From Heyndrickxia camelliae (lineage in GTDB: Bacteria > Bacillota > Bacilli > Bacillales > Bacillaceae_C): a stretch of 64,000 nt of DNA. Positions 1 to 9,517 of the stretch are shown here, piece after piece. The DNA lies in the NCBI RefSeq assembly GCF_002844575.1, contig NZ_PIQO01000004.1, forward strand, positions 1 through 64,000, given 5' to 3'. Under the pieces are notes generated by a model. The model ran no database searches. It was not told the origin of the DNA and worked only from the letters and a program-made list of their open reading frames with translations. Numbering within the stretch: position 1 is the first letter of the stretch; each line of letters starts with the position of its first letter. Made by a program: the position numbers and the translations under genes.

Positions 1-13
1 TTGAAGCTAGTTA

Positions 14-27
14 TGTCCCAGCCTCTT
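14..27. repeat. End of a MITE-like element (inverted-repeat terminus)
   Basis: The 14 bases TGTCCCAGCCTCTT here are identical to the right terminus of the complete small element at 22481-22614. Only this end lies in the window, so the rest of the copy probably lies to the left of base 1. Similar AGAGGCTGGGACA ends recur in intergenic regions of many Firmicutes. No transposase is visible. Confidence 0.6.
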
Positions 28-180
28 TTTCACTCTCTCACATGTGATACCAGTCTATTTCTTTATCAAAAAGGAAAGCTCTTACATAAAATAATGGTAG
101 TACATTGGTTTAGGACTTTACTATTAAGTGAAAAATAATAGTAAAGATTTAAAATACGTTTTTTGAGAGGTGTATATGGT

Positions 181-1218
181 TTGAATATAGAGAAGGCAGT
201 TGAAGTCTTAGATCAGATGCGTCTACCCAACGGAGCCTATATTGCAAGCCCTTCAAAAGATTACCATTATGTTTGGATACGCGATGTTTTTTATTCTACA
301 TTGCCGTTTATGAATACACCGTCAGAGCGTTTCGAAAAAGCATATCATGCATTATTTGATCTATTTAAACGGTATGAATGGAAAATTGATATTCATACAA
401 AACATAAACCAACATTTCTTTATGAATACATTCATTCACGCTATTCCGTTGATTTAGAAGAAATCGATGTGGAATGGGGTCACGCCCAAAATGATGCGAT
501 TGGCGCATTTCTGTGGGGAGTTGGCGAAGGTGTAAGACATGGACAAAAGATAATCAGGGAGAAAGATGACCTTAGAATAATACAAAAGCTAGTTCAATAT
601 TTACAGTGTCTAGAATATTGGCATGCATCGGATAATGGTATGTGGGAAGAGAATATGGAGCTGCACGCATCCAGTGTAGGTGCCTGCGTTGCTGGGCTGG
701 AAGCAGTTAAAATGTTAGTGGAGGTAGATCCCGAACTTATTTCTAAAGGTCGGGAAACATTATCCTATTTACTGCCTAGAGAAAGTGAGACAAAAGATGT
801 AGATTTAGCTTTACTCTCGTTAATTTATCCATACCGAGTAGTAGACCGACCTACAGCTCTTGTGATTATAGAGAATGTTGCGAATAGCCTTGAAAGAACG
901 AATGGATGTATCCGCTATCATCATGACCAATATTATAATGAGGGCAGTGAAGCGGAATGGTGTTTTGGCTTCCCGTGGCTTGGACTATGTTACTTGGAGT
1001 TGGGAATGTTGCATAAGGCACAGGAATACCGTCTGAAAACAGAGAGACTTATCTCCGAAAACTGGGACATTCCAGAATTATTTGTTGGGGGAAGCAATGT
1101 TCCAAATGGGAATACTCCTTTAGCTTGGGCGGTTTCATTATCGTACTTGTTCTTAAAATGGGTGAGAAATACAGATATTATCAGTAGCACTTCGTATTAT
1201 GAATCTAATGCTGAATAA
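181..1218 (+). CDS. Glycoside hydrolase family 15 / phosphorylase kinase alpha-like protein
   Basis: The protein is about 345 residues and resembles the alpha/alpha-barrel of GH15 glucoamylases and phosphorylase kinase alpha subunits. Visible blocks are WIRDVFYS near the N-terminus, EWGHAQNDAIGAFLWG in the first third, MWEENMELHASSVGA in the middle and EAEWCFGFPWLG towards the C-terminus. I prefer the TTG at 181 because GAGAGGTG at 165-172 sits eight bases upstream; a TTG at 163 would overlap that site. There is no signal peptide, so it should be cytoplasmic. It lies directly ahead of glgBCDA, which suggests a role in trimming or sensing alpha-glucan. Whether it hydrolyses glucan or is a catalytically dead binding protein cannot be decided here. 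Confidence 0.75.
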   Translation: MNIEKAVEVLDQMRLPNGAYIASPSKDYHYVWIRDVFYSTLPFMNTPSERFEKAYHALFDLFKRYEWKIDIHTKHKPTFLYEYIHSRYSVDLEEIDVEWGHAQNDAIGAFLWGVGEGVRHGQKIIREKDDLRIIQKLVQYLQCLEYWHASDNGMWEENMELHASSVGACVAGLEAVKMLVEVDPELISKGRETLSYLLPRESETKDVDLALLSLIYPYRVVDRPTALVIIENVANSLERTNGCIRYHHDQYYNEGSEAEWCFGFPWLGLCYLELGMLHKAQEYRLKTERLISENWDIPELFVGGSNVPNGNTPLAWAVSLSYLFLKWVRNTDIISSTSYYESNAE

Positions 1219-1227
1219 TGTGCAGTA

Positions 1228-1259
1228 CGCTCTTCCTAGTTTTGGGGAGAGCTTTTTTT
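1228..1259 (+). terminator. Intrinsic terminator after the GH15-like gene
   Basis: GCTCTTCC pairs imperfectly with GGGGAGAGC around a short loop and is followed by a run of seven T residues. It separates the GH15-like gene from glgB, so the two are probably transcribed separately. Confidence 0.75.
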
Positions 1260-1482
1260 ATTTGGTAGACCAATGGAGGATGTCAATAGAACTGTTATCT
1301 ATGGCTGACAAAACTAGACATGATTCGTTGAAGGATATACATACATTTATCTAGAATGTAACTTTATTCTGCGTTGACGTACTAAAGCGCTAGGTTATTT
1401 GTGTAAAAGGTAATAAATTGTGTAGGAGGAATACTTAGCGGAAGGTGTGTCATACGTTCATTATTAATACGGAGGTGACATA

Positions 1483-3468
1483 ATGGCAACAGATTTGGTA
1501 TTAACATCATTTCCATCTGAATTTGATTTATATCTTTTTCATGAAGGTACTCTTTATGAAGGGTATAACATGTTTGGAGCACATCTAACCGAAATAGATG
1601 GTACGCAAGGTGTCCGCTTTCTAGTTTGGGCTCCGAATGCATTAAAGGTTTCGGTAGTAGGAGATTTCAATGAGTGGAATGGATCAAATCATGAAATGAA
1701 AAGAATGGGGAAATCTGGAACATGGTTCTTATTTATCCCAAATCTTACAGAAGGTGCGTTATATAAATATGAGATACATACACCATATGGTGAAACAATG
1801 CTTAAATCCGATCCATTCGCCTTTTACTCCGAAAAGCGTCCTAACACCGCTTCTGTTATTTATGATCTGAAAAAATATGAGTGGAAAGATAAGAGTTGGA
1901 TGGAAAAAAGAAAGAAAAAAGATGTCTACCATGAACCAATGCTCGTTTATGAAGTTCATCTTGGTTCATGGAGAAAAAATCCGGAAGGAGAATTTTACAC
2001 TTATAAGGAACTAGCCGCTACTTTAATTGACCATGTTATCCAAAGTGGTTTTACACATATTGAAATCCTGCCTGTCATGGAACATCCTTTTGATCGTTCA
2101 TGGGGATACCAAGTAACGGGATATTATTCTGCAACAAGCCGTTATGGATCACCAGAAGACTTGATGTATTTCATTGACCAATGCCATCAAAGTAATATTG
2201 GCGTAATACTTGATTGGGTACCAGTACATTTTTGCAAGGATGCACATGGATTAGGTCGATTTGATGGTACTCCGTTATATGAGTCTATTGACCCGTTGAA
2301 GGCAGAAAGACCAAATTGGGGTACTTATAATTTTGATTTTGAGAAGCCGGAGGTACAGAGTTTTCTCCTTTCTAATGCCATGTTTTGGCTGGATGTTTTT
2401 CATATCGATGGTTTTCGTATAGATGCTGTTTCTTCCATGATTTATTTGAATCACGATAATCAAATGAATACAACCATAAAAAACAAACATGGCGGAGAAG
2501 AAAACTTGGAGGCAATTCAATTTATTAAATTGTTAAATGAAACTGTTTTCCAAAAGTATCCTGGGATATTGATGATGGCAGAGGAAGCCACCGCCTATCC
2601 ACTCGTCAGTAAGCCAACGTTTGCCGGTGGTCTTGGCTTTAACTATAAATGGAATATGGGGTGGGTAAATGATATTTTGCGGTATATGCAACTCGATATG
2701 CGTGAGCGTAAATATCATCATGATTTATTAACCTTTTCCTTTTTGTATACCTTTTCCGAAAATTTCGTTCTTTCATTTTCACACGATGAAGTAGTGTATG
2801 GAAAGCGATCACTATTAAATAAAATGCCTGGTACTTATGAGCAGAAATTCGCCAATCTTCGTCTGCTATATGGATATTATATAACTCATCCTGGCAAAAA
2901 ACTTTTATTTATGGGAAGCGAGTTTGCGCAATTTGATGAATGGAAGGATTTAACAGAGTTAGATTGGAAGCTTTTTGACTATGAATCTCATTCCCAATTT
3001 TATCATTACCTAGTCTGTTTAAATTATTTTAACAAAAATGTGTCATGTTTGTGGAGACTGGACCATGAACCAGAAGGTTTTGAATGGGTGGACCCGAATA
3101 ATAAGACACAGAGTATCATAGTTTTTATTAGAAAAGGAAAACGTAAAGGAGATTACTGTATTGTTGTTTGTAATTTTTCAGATAGCCAATACGAAGGTTT
3201 TCGTATTGGGGTTCCGTCGTATGGAAACTACTTAGAAGTATTTAATAGTGATGATCGCTCATTTGGAGGGTCCGGACAATGCAATAAACAGTTAATACAA
3301 GCAGAGAAAGCACCTTATCATAATCAACCATGCAGTATGGAAATAACTGTCCCTTCACTTGGAATGGCCATATTTATGAAGGAAACAAAAAAGCGACGGA
3401 AGGATGTTATGGATTATGGGATCAAAAAAATGGATAGCTATGTTGTTAGCGGGAGGACAGGGAACTAG
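1483..3468 (+). CDS. glgB: 1,4-alpha-glucan branching enzyme
   Basis: GlgB makes alpha-1,6 branches by cutting and transferring alpha-1,4-glucan segments during glycogen synthesis in the cytoplasm. The 661-residue protein has an N-terminal CBM48 region at about residues 35-120 ([18 protein letters not shown]) and a GH13 barrel. The catalytic set is visible: the nucleophile Asp in [10 protein letters not shown] near residue 312, the acid Glu in [10 protein letters not shown] near 367, and the [11 protein letters not shown] block near 434. The start has GGAGGTGACATA just upstream. It is somewhat longer at the C-terminus than the common length of about 630 residues. Its end overlaps the start of glgC, which indicates translational coupling. 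Confidence 0.95.
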   Translation: MATDLVLTSFPSEFDLYLFHEGTLYEGYNMFGAHLTEIDGTQGVRFLVWAPNALKVSVVGDFNEWNGSNHEMKRMGKSGTWFLFIPNLTEGALYKYEIHTPYGETMLKSDPFAFYSEKRPNTASVIYDLKKYEWKDKSWMEKRKKKDVYHEPMLVYEVHLGSWRKNPEGEFYTYKELAATLIDHVIQSGFTHIEILPVMEHPFDRSWGYQVTGYYSATSRYGSPEDLMYFIDQCHQSNIGVILDWVPVHFCKDAHGLGRFDGTPLYESIDPLKAERPNWGTYNFDFEKPEVQSFLLSNAMFWLDVFHIDGFRIDAVSSMIYLNHDNQMNTTIKNKHGGEENLEAIQFIKLLNETVFQKYPGILMMAEEATAYPLVSKPTFAGGLGFNYKWNMGWVNDILRYMQLDMRERKYHHDLLTFSFLYTFSENFVLSFSHDEVVYGKRSLLNKMPGTYEQKFANLRLLYGYYITHPGKKLLFMGSEFAQFDEWKDLTELDWKLFDYESHSQFYHYLVCLNYFNKNVSCLWRLDHEPEGFEWVDPNNKTQSIIVFIRKGKRKGDYCIVVCNFSDSQYEGFRIGVPSYGNYLEVFNSDDRSFGGSGQCNKQLIQAEKAPYHNQPCSMEITVPSLGMAIFMKETKKRRKDVMDYGIKKMDSYVVSGRTGN

Positions 3469-4573
3469 ATTAGGAGAATTAACCAATGCCATTGCAAAGC
3501 CTGCTGTTCCATTTGGCGGAAAATATCGGATTATCGATTTCACTTTAAGCAACTGTACCCATTCTGGTATCGATACGGTAGGAGTTCTAACACAATATGA
3601 GCCGCATTTATTAAATGATTATGTAGGCAACGGAAGGGCATGGGATTTGGATAGAAATGATGGAGGTGTAACCGTTCTTCCGCCATATTGGGGAAAAGAT
3701 GGTGGAAAGTGGTATAAAGGTACAGCAAATGCCGTATATCAAAATATTCATTATATAAATCAATATAATCCTGAATATGTCCTTATTATTTCTGGTGATC
3801 ACATTTATAAAATGGATTACAATCGTTTGCTCGAGTATCACATGGAAAAAGGATCTCAGGCAACCATTGCGGTAATTGAAGTTCCGTGGCAAGAAGCTAG
3901 CCGATTTGGAATTATGAATACAAATGAATCGAAGAAGATTTTGGAGTTTGAAGAAAAACCGGAATTTCCAAAGAATAATCTTGCTTCTATGGGGGTCTAT
4001 TTATTTAATTGGAAGTTGTTAAAACAATACTTAATCCGTGATGAGGAAGATACGACTTCATCCAATGACTTTGGCAAGAACATTATCCCGAAAATGCTTA
4101 CGGATGGGGTTAAGATGTATGCGTATCAATTCCATGGGTATTGGAAAGATGTGGGGACCGTTCGCAGTCTTTGGGAAGCGCATATGGACTTATTAGGGGA
4201 TAAACCATCATTCTCATTAAATGACTCTCGTTGGAATATTTATGCAGGGAATGCCAACCATCCGCCACAATTTATTGCGCCGGGAGCGATTGTAAAGGAA
4301 TCATTGGTGAATGAAGGGTGCAGTATCTATGGTCAGGTAGACCATTCCATCTTATCCTATAATGTCCAGGTTGGTAATGGAACTACTATTAAAAATTCGG
4401 TTATTATGCCGGATGTAATCATTGGAAATAATGTGGAAATTCATCGGGCCATTATTGCTCCTTATACCATTATTGAAGATGGTGCGGTCATTGGCTCTGA
4501 GAATGAACAAGATGATATTACATTAATTGGCGATAATCAAAGAATTTCCTTTCAATTGAAAGAAGTGCTTTGA
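3416..4573 (+). CDS. glgC: Glucose-1-phosphate adenylyltransferase catalytic subunit
   Basis: GlgC makes ADP-glucose from glucose-1-phosphate and ATP, the committed step of bacterial glycogen synthesis. The N-terminal nucleotidyltransferase signature [15 protein letters not shown] is intact, followed by [19 protein letters not shown]. The C-terminal third has hexapeptide-like left-handed beta-helix repeats ([20 protein letters not shown]). I chose the ATG at 3416 because it begins [14 protein letters not shown], close to known GlgC N-termini, with GGAAGGA about eleven bases upstream; an in-frame ATG at 3404 is possible. The start lies inside the end of glgB. With GlgD it probably forms the heteromeric enzyme known in Bacillus. 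Confidence 0.93.
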   Translation: MGSKKWIAMLLAGGQGTRLGELTNAIAKPAVPFGGKYRIIDFTLSNCTHSGIDTVGVLTQYEPHLLNDYVGNGRAWDLDRNDGGVTVLPPYWGKDGGKWYKGTANAVYQNIHYINQYNPEYVLIISGDHIYKMDYNRLLEYHMEKGSQATIAVIEVPWQEASRFGIMNTNESKKILEFEEKPEFPKNNLASMGVYLFNWKLLKQYLIRDEEDTTSSNDFGKNIIPKMLTDGVKMYAYQFHGYWKDVGTVRSLWEAHMDLLGDKPSFSLNDSRWNIYAGNANHPPQFIAPGAIVKESLVNEGCSIYGQVDHSILSYNVQVGNGTTIKNSVIMPDVIIGNNVEIHRAIIAPYTIIEDGAVIGSENEQDDITLIGDNQRISFQLKEVL

Positions 4574-4595
4574 AAAATAGAAGGGACGATGAAAG

Positions 4596-5702
4596 TTGGA
4601 TAGTGTAGTTGGAATTATAAATCTTATAAATGAAAAACATTTTTTGAAAGAATTAACATATGACCGTTGTTTAGCATCCGTCCCTTTTGCTGGACGTTAC
4701 AGACTTATCGATTTTACTTTATCCAATTTAATTCATGCAGGCGTAAAATCTGTCGCCGTTTTTACAAAGGAAAAATACCGTTCTATCATGGATCATTTAG
4801 GATCAGGAAAGGAATGGGATTTGGACAGACGTACAGGTGGACTATTTATCTTGCCTCCCATTCACCCTGAAAAAGAAATAAAAGGTGATCTCCAGCAATT
4901 TTATGATCATATTGAATTTTTTCAGCGTTCTGCCGCTGATACCGTGATTATTTCTCCTGGACACCATGTTTGTAAAATTGATTATACTGACATCATTCAA
5001 AACCATCGAAATAAAAAAGCAGATATAACCGTTGTATATAAAAAGTATGATGGAATCCCTGTTCAAAAGCCTATCTATCATCGTTGTTCCGTTGATCATA
5101 CTGGAGCGATTTCTGATATTAATTTGTATACATTTCCGCAAAAGGACCAAGATATTTGTTTAGAAACCTATATCATCAATAAATATATTTTAATCGATTT
5201 AATTAAGAAGTGTGTAGAAAATGATGAGTATGACTTTTTAAAAGATATAGTAAAAGCAAACTTGAACAAATTAAACATTAATAGCTATGAATTCGAAGGT
5301 AGTATGCCATTTATTCATTCTATAGAAAGCTTTCATCATGGAAATATGGCGTTCTTGAATCAAGATATTGCACAAAACTTCTTTCATCAAGATTGGGCAG
5401 TATACACAAAGATTAAACATGAGGCACCAGTAAAATATTCCTCCTCCTCATGTGTATCCAATTCCCTGATAGCAAATGGATGTGAAATTGAAGGAACAGT
5501 AGAAAATAGTATCATTTTTCGAGGTGTGAAAATAAAAAAGGGAGCTGTGGTGAAGAACAGTATCATCATGCAAAAGGGAGAAATTGAAGAAGGTGCATTC
5601 GTGGATTATGTGATTACCGACAAGCAAGTAACCATTTCGAAGGATCGAGTCGTTAGCGGTGACCTCCGACCTCTTGTCATTAAAAAGGCAGAAATGATTT
5701 GA
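4596..5702 (+). CDS. glgD: Glucose-1-phosphate adenylyltransferase regulatory subunit
   Basis: This 368-residue protein is a GlgC paralogue. It shares FAGRYRLIDFTLSNLIHAGV and a C-terminal beta-helix region, but lacks the GGxGTRL nucleotide loop seen in GlgC (here VVGIINLINEKHF), as expected for the GlgD subunit that modulates GlgC. It starts with TTG at 4596, 22 bases after glgC, behind a GGGACGATGAAAG site. Its stop overlaps the upstream ribosome-site region of glgA. The gene order glgB-C-D-A matches the Bacillus operon. Confidence 0.92.
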   Translation: MDSVVGIINLINEKHFLKELTYDRCLASVPFAGRYRLIDFTLSNLIHAGVKSVAVFTKEKYRSIMDHLGSGKEWDLDRRTGGLFILPPIHPEKEIKGDLQQFYDHIEFFQRSAADTVIISPGHHVCKIDYTDIIQNHRNKKADITVVYKKYDGIPVQKPIYHRCSVDHTGAISDINLYTFPQKDQDICLETYIINKYILIDLIKKCVENDEYDFLKDIVKANLNKLNINSYEFEGSMPFIHSIESFHHGNMAFLNQDIAQNFFHQDWAVYTKIKHEAPVKYSSSSCVSNSLIANGCEIEGTVENSIIFRGVKIKKGAVVKNSIIMQKGEIEEGAFVDYVITDKQVTISKDRVVSGDLRPLVIKKAEMI

Positions 5703-5716
5703 TGGAGGTCGGGGAG

Positions 5717-7156
5717 ATGAATATTTTATTTGCAGCATCGGAATGTGTTCCTTTTATTAAAACTGGCGGATTAGGGGACGTGATCGGAGCTTTGCCAAAA
5801 GCTTTAAAAAAACAAGGAATGGAAGTAAGCGTAATTTTGCCGAAATACGGTGATTTATCAAAGGAATACAAAGAAAAAATGGTTTTATTGAGAAGCATAG
5901 AAGTTCCTGTCGGATGGAGAAGGCATTATTGCGGTATAGAACTGATTGTTTACGAGGGAATACACTACTATTTTCTTGATAATGAGTATTATTTTAAGAG
6001 GCATGGCAGTTATGGGTTATATGATGATGGAGAGCGGTTTGCTTTTTTCTCTAGAGCAGTGCTAGAAGCAATTCCATATTTAAGCGACAAGCCGGATATC
6101 ATCCATTGTCATGATTGGCAGACAGGGCCAATTAGTGTTCTACTAAAAGCACATTATAAAAATCATCCTTTATATGCCAATATAAAGACTGTTTTCACTA
6201 TCCACAATTTACGCTACCAAGGCAATTATCCTAAATCCGTTTTATCGGATTTGTTAGATTTAAGTGAATTATATTTTCATATGGACGGATTGGAATACCA
6301 TGGAAATGTAAGTTATTTAAAAGCAGGTCTTGCTTATGCAGACTATTTAACTACCGTAAGTCCTAAATATGCAGAGGAAATTCAAATGGAGTATTATGGG
6401 GAAGGATTGGATGGGTTCTTAAGAAGACGTGCTAAGCATTTAATGGGGATTATAAATGGCTTAGATTATGACTTATACGATCCGAAAAGTGATGAAAATA
6501 TTTTTACAAGTTTTAAGGATTACGGTGGAAAAGAAATAAATAAACAAAGGTTGCAGGAGGAATTACAGTTACCTGTTAATGAAAATACACCGATCATCTC
6601 TATGATTACCAGACTTGTGGAGCAAAAGGGACTAGATTTAGTGCTTCATGTTATTCACGAAATAATGAGTCTGAATGTGCAATTGGTCGTACTAGGAACG
6701 GGTGAGAAGCGGTATGAAGACGCCTTTAAACAGCTTACAGAAACATTCCAAGGAAAAATATCCTATCATCCATATTTTGATGAAACCTTAGCCAGAAAGA
6801 TTTATGCAGGGTCCGATTTGTTTTTAATGCCATCACAGTTTGAACCATGTGGTATTGGGCAGCTCCTAGCCATGAGATACGGAACGTTGCCAATTGTGAG
6901 GGAAACTGGCGGTCTTTCTGATACGGTAATACCCTATAATGAATTTACGGATGAAGGCTACGCTTTTAGTTTCCAGCATTATAATGCTCACGATATGTTG
7001 TACACGATAGAAAGAGCTGTATGGTTATATCGATTTCAGCCTAACAAGTGGAAAGCTTTAGTTACGAGGGTAATGGCTCTCGATTTCAGTTGGGATGCAT
7101 CTTCAGAGCAATACAAAACTATATATAATGGGCTTTTACAGCATGAGTTAGTTTGA
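5717..7156 (+). CDS. glgA: Glycogen synthase (ADP-glucose, GT5)
   Basis: GlgA elongates alpha-1,4-glucan from ADP-glucose. The N-terminus MNILFAASECVPFIKTGGLG carries the KTGGLGD donor-binding motif, and the C-terminal GT-B domain carries PSQFEPCGIGQL with the conserved Glu. The predicted length is 479 residues, normal for GT5. I chose the ATG at 5717 because GGAGGTCGGGG lies just ahead of it and because the protein then begins as known GlgA proteins do. The gene closes the glycogen block. In Bacillus subtilis glgP follows glgA, but here a terminator and a repeat array follow instead. Confidence 0.95.
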   Translation: MNILFAASECVPFIKTGGLGDVIGALPKALKKQGMEVSVILPKYGDLSKEYKEKMVLLRSIEVPVGWRRHYCGIELIVYEGIHYYFLDNEYYFKRHGSYGLYDDGERFAFFSRAVLEAIPYLSDKPDIIHCHDWQTGPISVLLKAHYKNHPLYANIKTVFTIHNLRYQGNYPKSVLSDLLDLSELYFHMDGLEYHGNVSYLKAGLAYADYLTTVSPKYAEEIQMEYYGEGLDGFLRRRAKHLMGIINGLDYDLYDPKSDENIFTSFKDYGGKEINKQRLQEELQLPVNENTPIISMITRLVEQKGLDLVLHVIHEIMSLNVQLVVLGTGEKRYEDAFKQLTETFQGKISYHPYFDETLARKIYAGSDLFLMPSQFEPCGIGQLLAMRYGTLPIVRETGGLSDTVIPYNEFTDEGYAFSFQHYNAHDMLYTIERAVWLYRFQPNKWKALVTRVMALDFSWDASSEQYKTIYNGLLQHELV

Positions 7157-7177
7157 GTAAAATATAATGGAAGATAA

Positions 7178-7214
7178 ACATGTACGAAGCTGCCTTTGTA
7201 CATGTTTTTTTAAT
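7178..7214 (+). terminator. Intrinsic terminator after glgA
   Basis: ACATGTAC and GTACATGT form a perfect 8-bp stem around a 12-base loop, followed by a T run. It ends the glg transcription unit before the repeat array. Confidence 0.8.
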
Positions 7215-7302
7215 TTCGTTTAAACAAATTTTTTCACGTATTCCCGCTGATAGAAGGACTTTTTACTATTAAGTAATCAACTGTCGTTCTTGTGGATTAA
7301 TT

Positions 7303-8446
7303 AAAAAGGACAATGTAAGAAGGAATTGCGTCTGGTTTGTCCTTTAGAGCGGTTCAAAAGGACAATGTGAAAGGGGATCTCGACTCACTTGTCCTTTAGA
7401 GTGAGTCAAAAGGACAATGTAAAAAGGAATTGCGTCTGGTTTGTCCTTTAGAGTGGGTCAAAAGGACAATGTAATAGGGAATCACGACTCACTTGTCCTT
7501 TAGAGTGAGTCAAAAGGACAATGTAAAAAGGAATTGCGTCTGGTTTGTCCTTTAGAGTGAGTCAAAAAGACAATGTGACAGGGAATCACGTTCAGCTTGT
7601 CCTTTATAGCGAGTCAAAAGGACAATGTGACAGGGTATCACGTCTCGTTTGTCCTTTAGAGCAAGTCAAAAGGACAATGTAAAAAGGAATTGCGTCTGGT
7701 TTGTCCTTTAGAGCGGGTCAAAAGGACAATGTAATAGGGAATCACGTCCAGCTTGTCCTTTATAGCGAGTCAAAAGGAAAATATGACAGGGTATCACGAC
7801 TCACTTGTCCTTGAGAGTGAGTCAAAAGGACAATGTAAAAAGGAAATGCGTCTGGTTTGTCCTTTAGAGTGGGACAAAAGGACAATGTAAGAAGGAATTG
7901 CGTCTGGTTTGTCCTTTAGAGCGAGTCAAAAGGACAATGTGACAGGGAATCACGTTTCGTTTGTCCTTTAGAGTGGGACAAAAGGACAATGTAAGAAGGA
8001 ATTGCGTCTGGTTTGTCCTTTAGAGTGAGTCAAAAGGACAATGTAAAAAGGAATTGCGTCTGGTTTGTCCTTTAGAGTGGGTCAAAAGGACAATGTAATA
8101 GGGAATCACGTCCAGCTTGTCCTTTAGAGCGGTTCAAAAGGACAATGTAACAGGGAATTGCGTCTGGTTTGTCCTTTAGAGCGAGTCAAAAGGACAATGT
8201 GACAGGGAATCACGTTCAGCTTGTCCTTTAGAGCAAGTCAAAAAGACAATGTAACGGGGAATTTCGCCCTGTTTGTCCTTTAGAGCAATTCAAAAGGACA
8301 ATGTACCAAGGAACTTCGTCCGAACTGTCCTTTAGAGTTATTCAAAAAGACAATGTAAGAAGGAACCTCACGTCAGCTTGTCCTTAAGAGCAATTCAAAA
8401 GGACAATGTAGCAAGGAAAGCTACCAGTTTATCCTTTAAAATGCGT
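7303..8446. repeat. Tandem hairpin array 1, about 22 units of about 52 bp
   Basis: This stretch of about 1.14 kb contains no credible gene. It consists of about 22 head-to-tail units with a period of 51-52 bp. Each unit has AAAAGGACAATGT, a variable core of about 20 bases, TTGTCCTTTAGAG and a short GTC-containing linker. AAAGGACA and TGTCCTTT are complementary, so each unit can form a hairpin within itself, and the 3' arm can also pair with the next unit's 5' arm. Two main core types occur: one with GGAATTGCGTCTGG and one with GGGAATCACG. The last four units, from about 8239, are the most diverged, which suggests growth or homogenisation on the left. No spacer is unique, so it is not a CRISPR array. 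Confidence 0.9.
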
Positions 8447-8630
8447 CAAAAGAACATTCAAGCAATGATCCTCTTTTTAGATCGAGACTAAGCAAGCTAT
8501 CCATATATTCACCCAAGCTTGCACAACTAACCAATCAAGAAGGACTGATTGTCCCGAAGGATTTCTAAAAATATCGGACAGTCACCCACTTCCTTGCCTT
8601 TAAATAAATTAAAGGAGGAGGTATGTTCCG
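8447..8630. other. Intergenic tail between array 1 and the YqcI/YcgG gene
   Basis: No gene is visible. A last decayed remnant of the array (TCAAAAGAACATTC) lies at the left. At about 8544-8584 GACTGATTGTCC and CGGACAGTC form a further imperfect hairpin. A strong ribosome site, AAAGGAGGAGGT, precedes the next start. Confidence 0.5.
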
Positions 8631-9365
8631 ATGGTTAAACTATACGAGAAGGATATATTGTATGCCCCTCTAGAATCATGGCAACAGGAAGCCATGAGTG
8701 CTTTTGATGCAAAGATTACACATAAAACCTTAAAATTCCCATGTATTCCGGCTTATCAAGGATATATTTTAAATCAAATGAAATTCGGTTTTGCGAGTGA
8801 TCCGAGGGATGAAAATGCATCGTTTGAACTCGCGGGTTTATTAAAAAAATATGGGCAAGCCTCGAGAAATATGGGGATTTATACAGCGTTAATTGTCTTT
8901 TTTAAGACACCAGAGGATTTGAAAAGTCAATACACAGTAAGTGATTATGAAATGCTCTTTTGGCAGCTATTAAATCGTGTAAGCTCTTTGGATGAAACAA
9001 ATTGGGTAGAATCTATTTCTCAAGACCCACACGATCCAACTTGGGAATTTTGTTTTCACCATGAACGATATTTTGTCTATTGTGCGACACCTGCCCACGA
9101 AAAAAGAAAGAGCAGACATTTTCCAACCTTTATGCTCGCAATCACCCCGAGGTGGGTACTGGACGAGTTTAGTGCATCTATCTCTAAAGCAGAAAAAATG
9201 AAAAAAATGATTCGTACACGTTTGGAAAAATATGATAATATCCCTCCGCATCCGGATTTAAAATGGTATGGTCAGCAAGATAATTATGAATGGAAGCAAT
9301 ACTATTTACGAGATGATGATACTTCCTTGCCTTCTTGTCCGTTTAAGCATGCGTGGAAAAAATAA
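8631..9365 (+). CDS. YqcI/YcgG family protein, putative heme enzyme
   Basis: The 244-residue protein matches the YqcI/YcgG family, recognisable from LKFPCIPAYQGYILNQMKFG near residue 34, the central FVYCATPAHEKRKSRHFP block with Cys and two His, and the C-terminal SLPSCPFKH. As I recall, characterised relatives such as DcsA of D-cycloserine biosynthesis are heme-dependent N-oxygenases that act on arginine or related guanidines; Bacillus members have no known role. There is no signal peptide or membrane segment. The start is supported by AAAGGAGGAGGT a few bases upstream. The gene stands alone between array 1 and a terminator, so context gives no substrate. Confidence 0.85.
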   Translation: MVKLYEKDILYAPLESWQQEAMSAFDAKITHKTLKFPCIPAYQGYILNQMKFGFASDPRDENASFELAGLLKKYGQASRNMGIYTALIVFFKTPEDLKSQYTVSDYEMLFWQLLNRVSSLDETNWVESISQDPHDPTWEFCFHHERYFVYCATPAHEKRKSRHFPTFMLAITPRWVLDEFSASISKAEKMKKMIRTRLEKYDNIPPHPDLKWYGQQDNYEWKQYYLRDDDTSLPSCPFKHAWKK

Positions 9366-9368
9366 ATG

Positions 9369-9399
9369 CACCTAAATTTAGGTGTTTTTATTTTTTCAT
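9369..9399 (+). terminator. Intrinsic terminator
   Basis: CACCTAAATTTAGGTG is a perfect palindrome immediately after the YqcI/YcgG stop codon and is followed by a T-rich tract. Confidence 0.75.
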
Positions 9400-9517
9400 T
9401 ACTTAACCTAATATTCTTGAGCAGGTGAAATTCCCAGTTTTTTTATAATCGAGCCATAGTTTTCTGTTGTTTATGGTACTCTAATGATATCTAAAACAAA
9501 TTGAGAGGTATACTATC

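Noticed and set aside
1373-1410. Sigma-A promoter and cre-like site before glgB
   Set aside because: TTGACG is present but the -10 is poor, and AAAGCGCTAGG misses several cre positions, so neither was called.
2275-2520. Minus-strand open frames inside glgB and the other glg genes
   Set aside because: They are shadows of strongly coding plus-strand genes and lack ribosome sites.
7303-8446. Possible CRISPR array
   Set aside because: The period is constant near 52 bp, the variable cores fall into a few recurring types rather than unique spacers, arms are palindromic across the unit and no cas gene is present.
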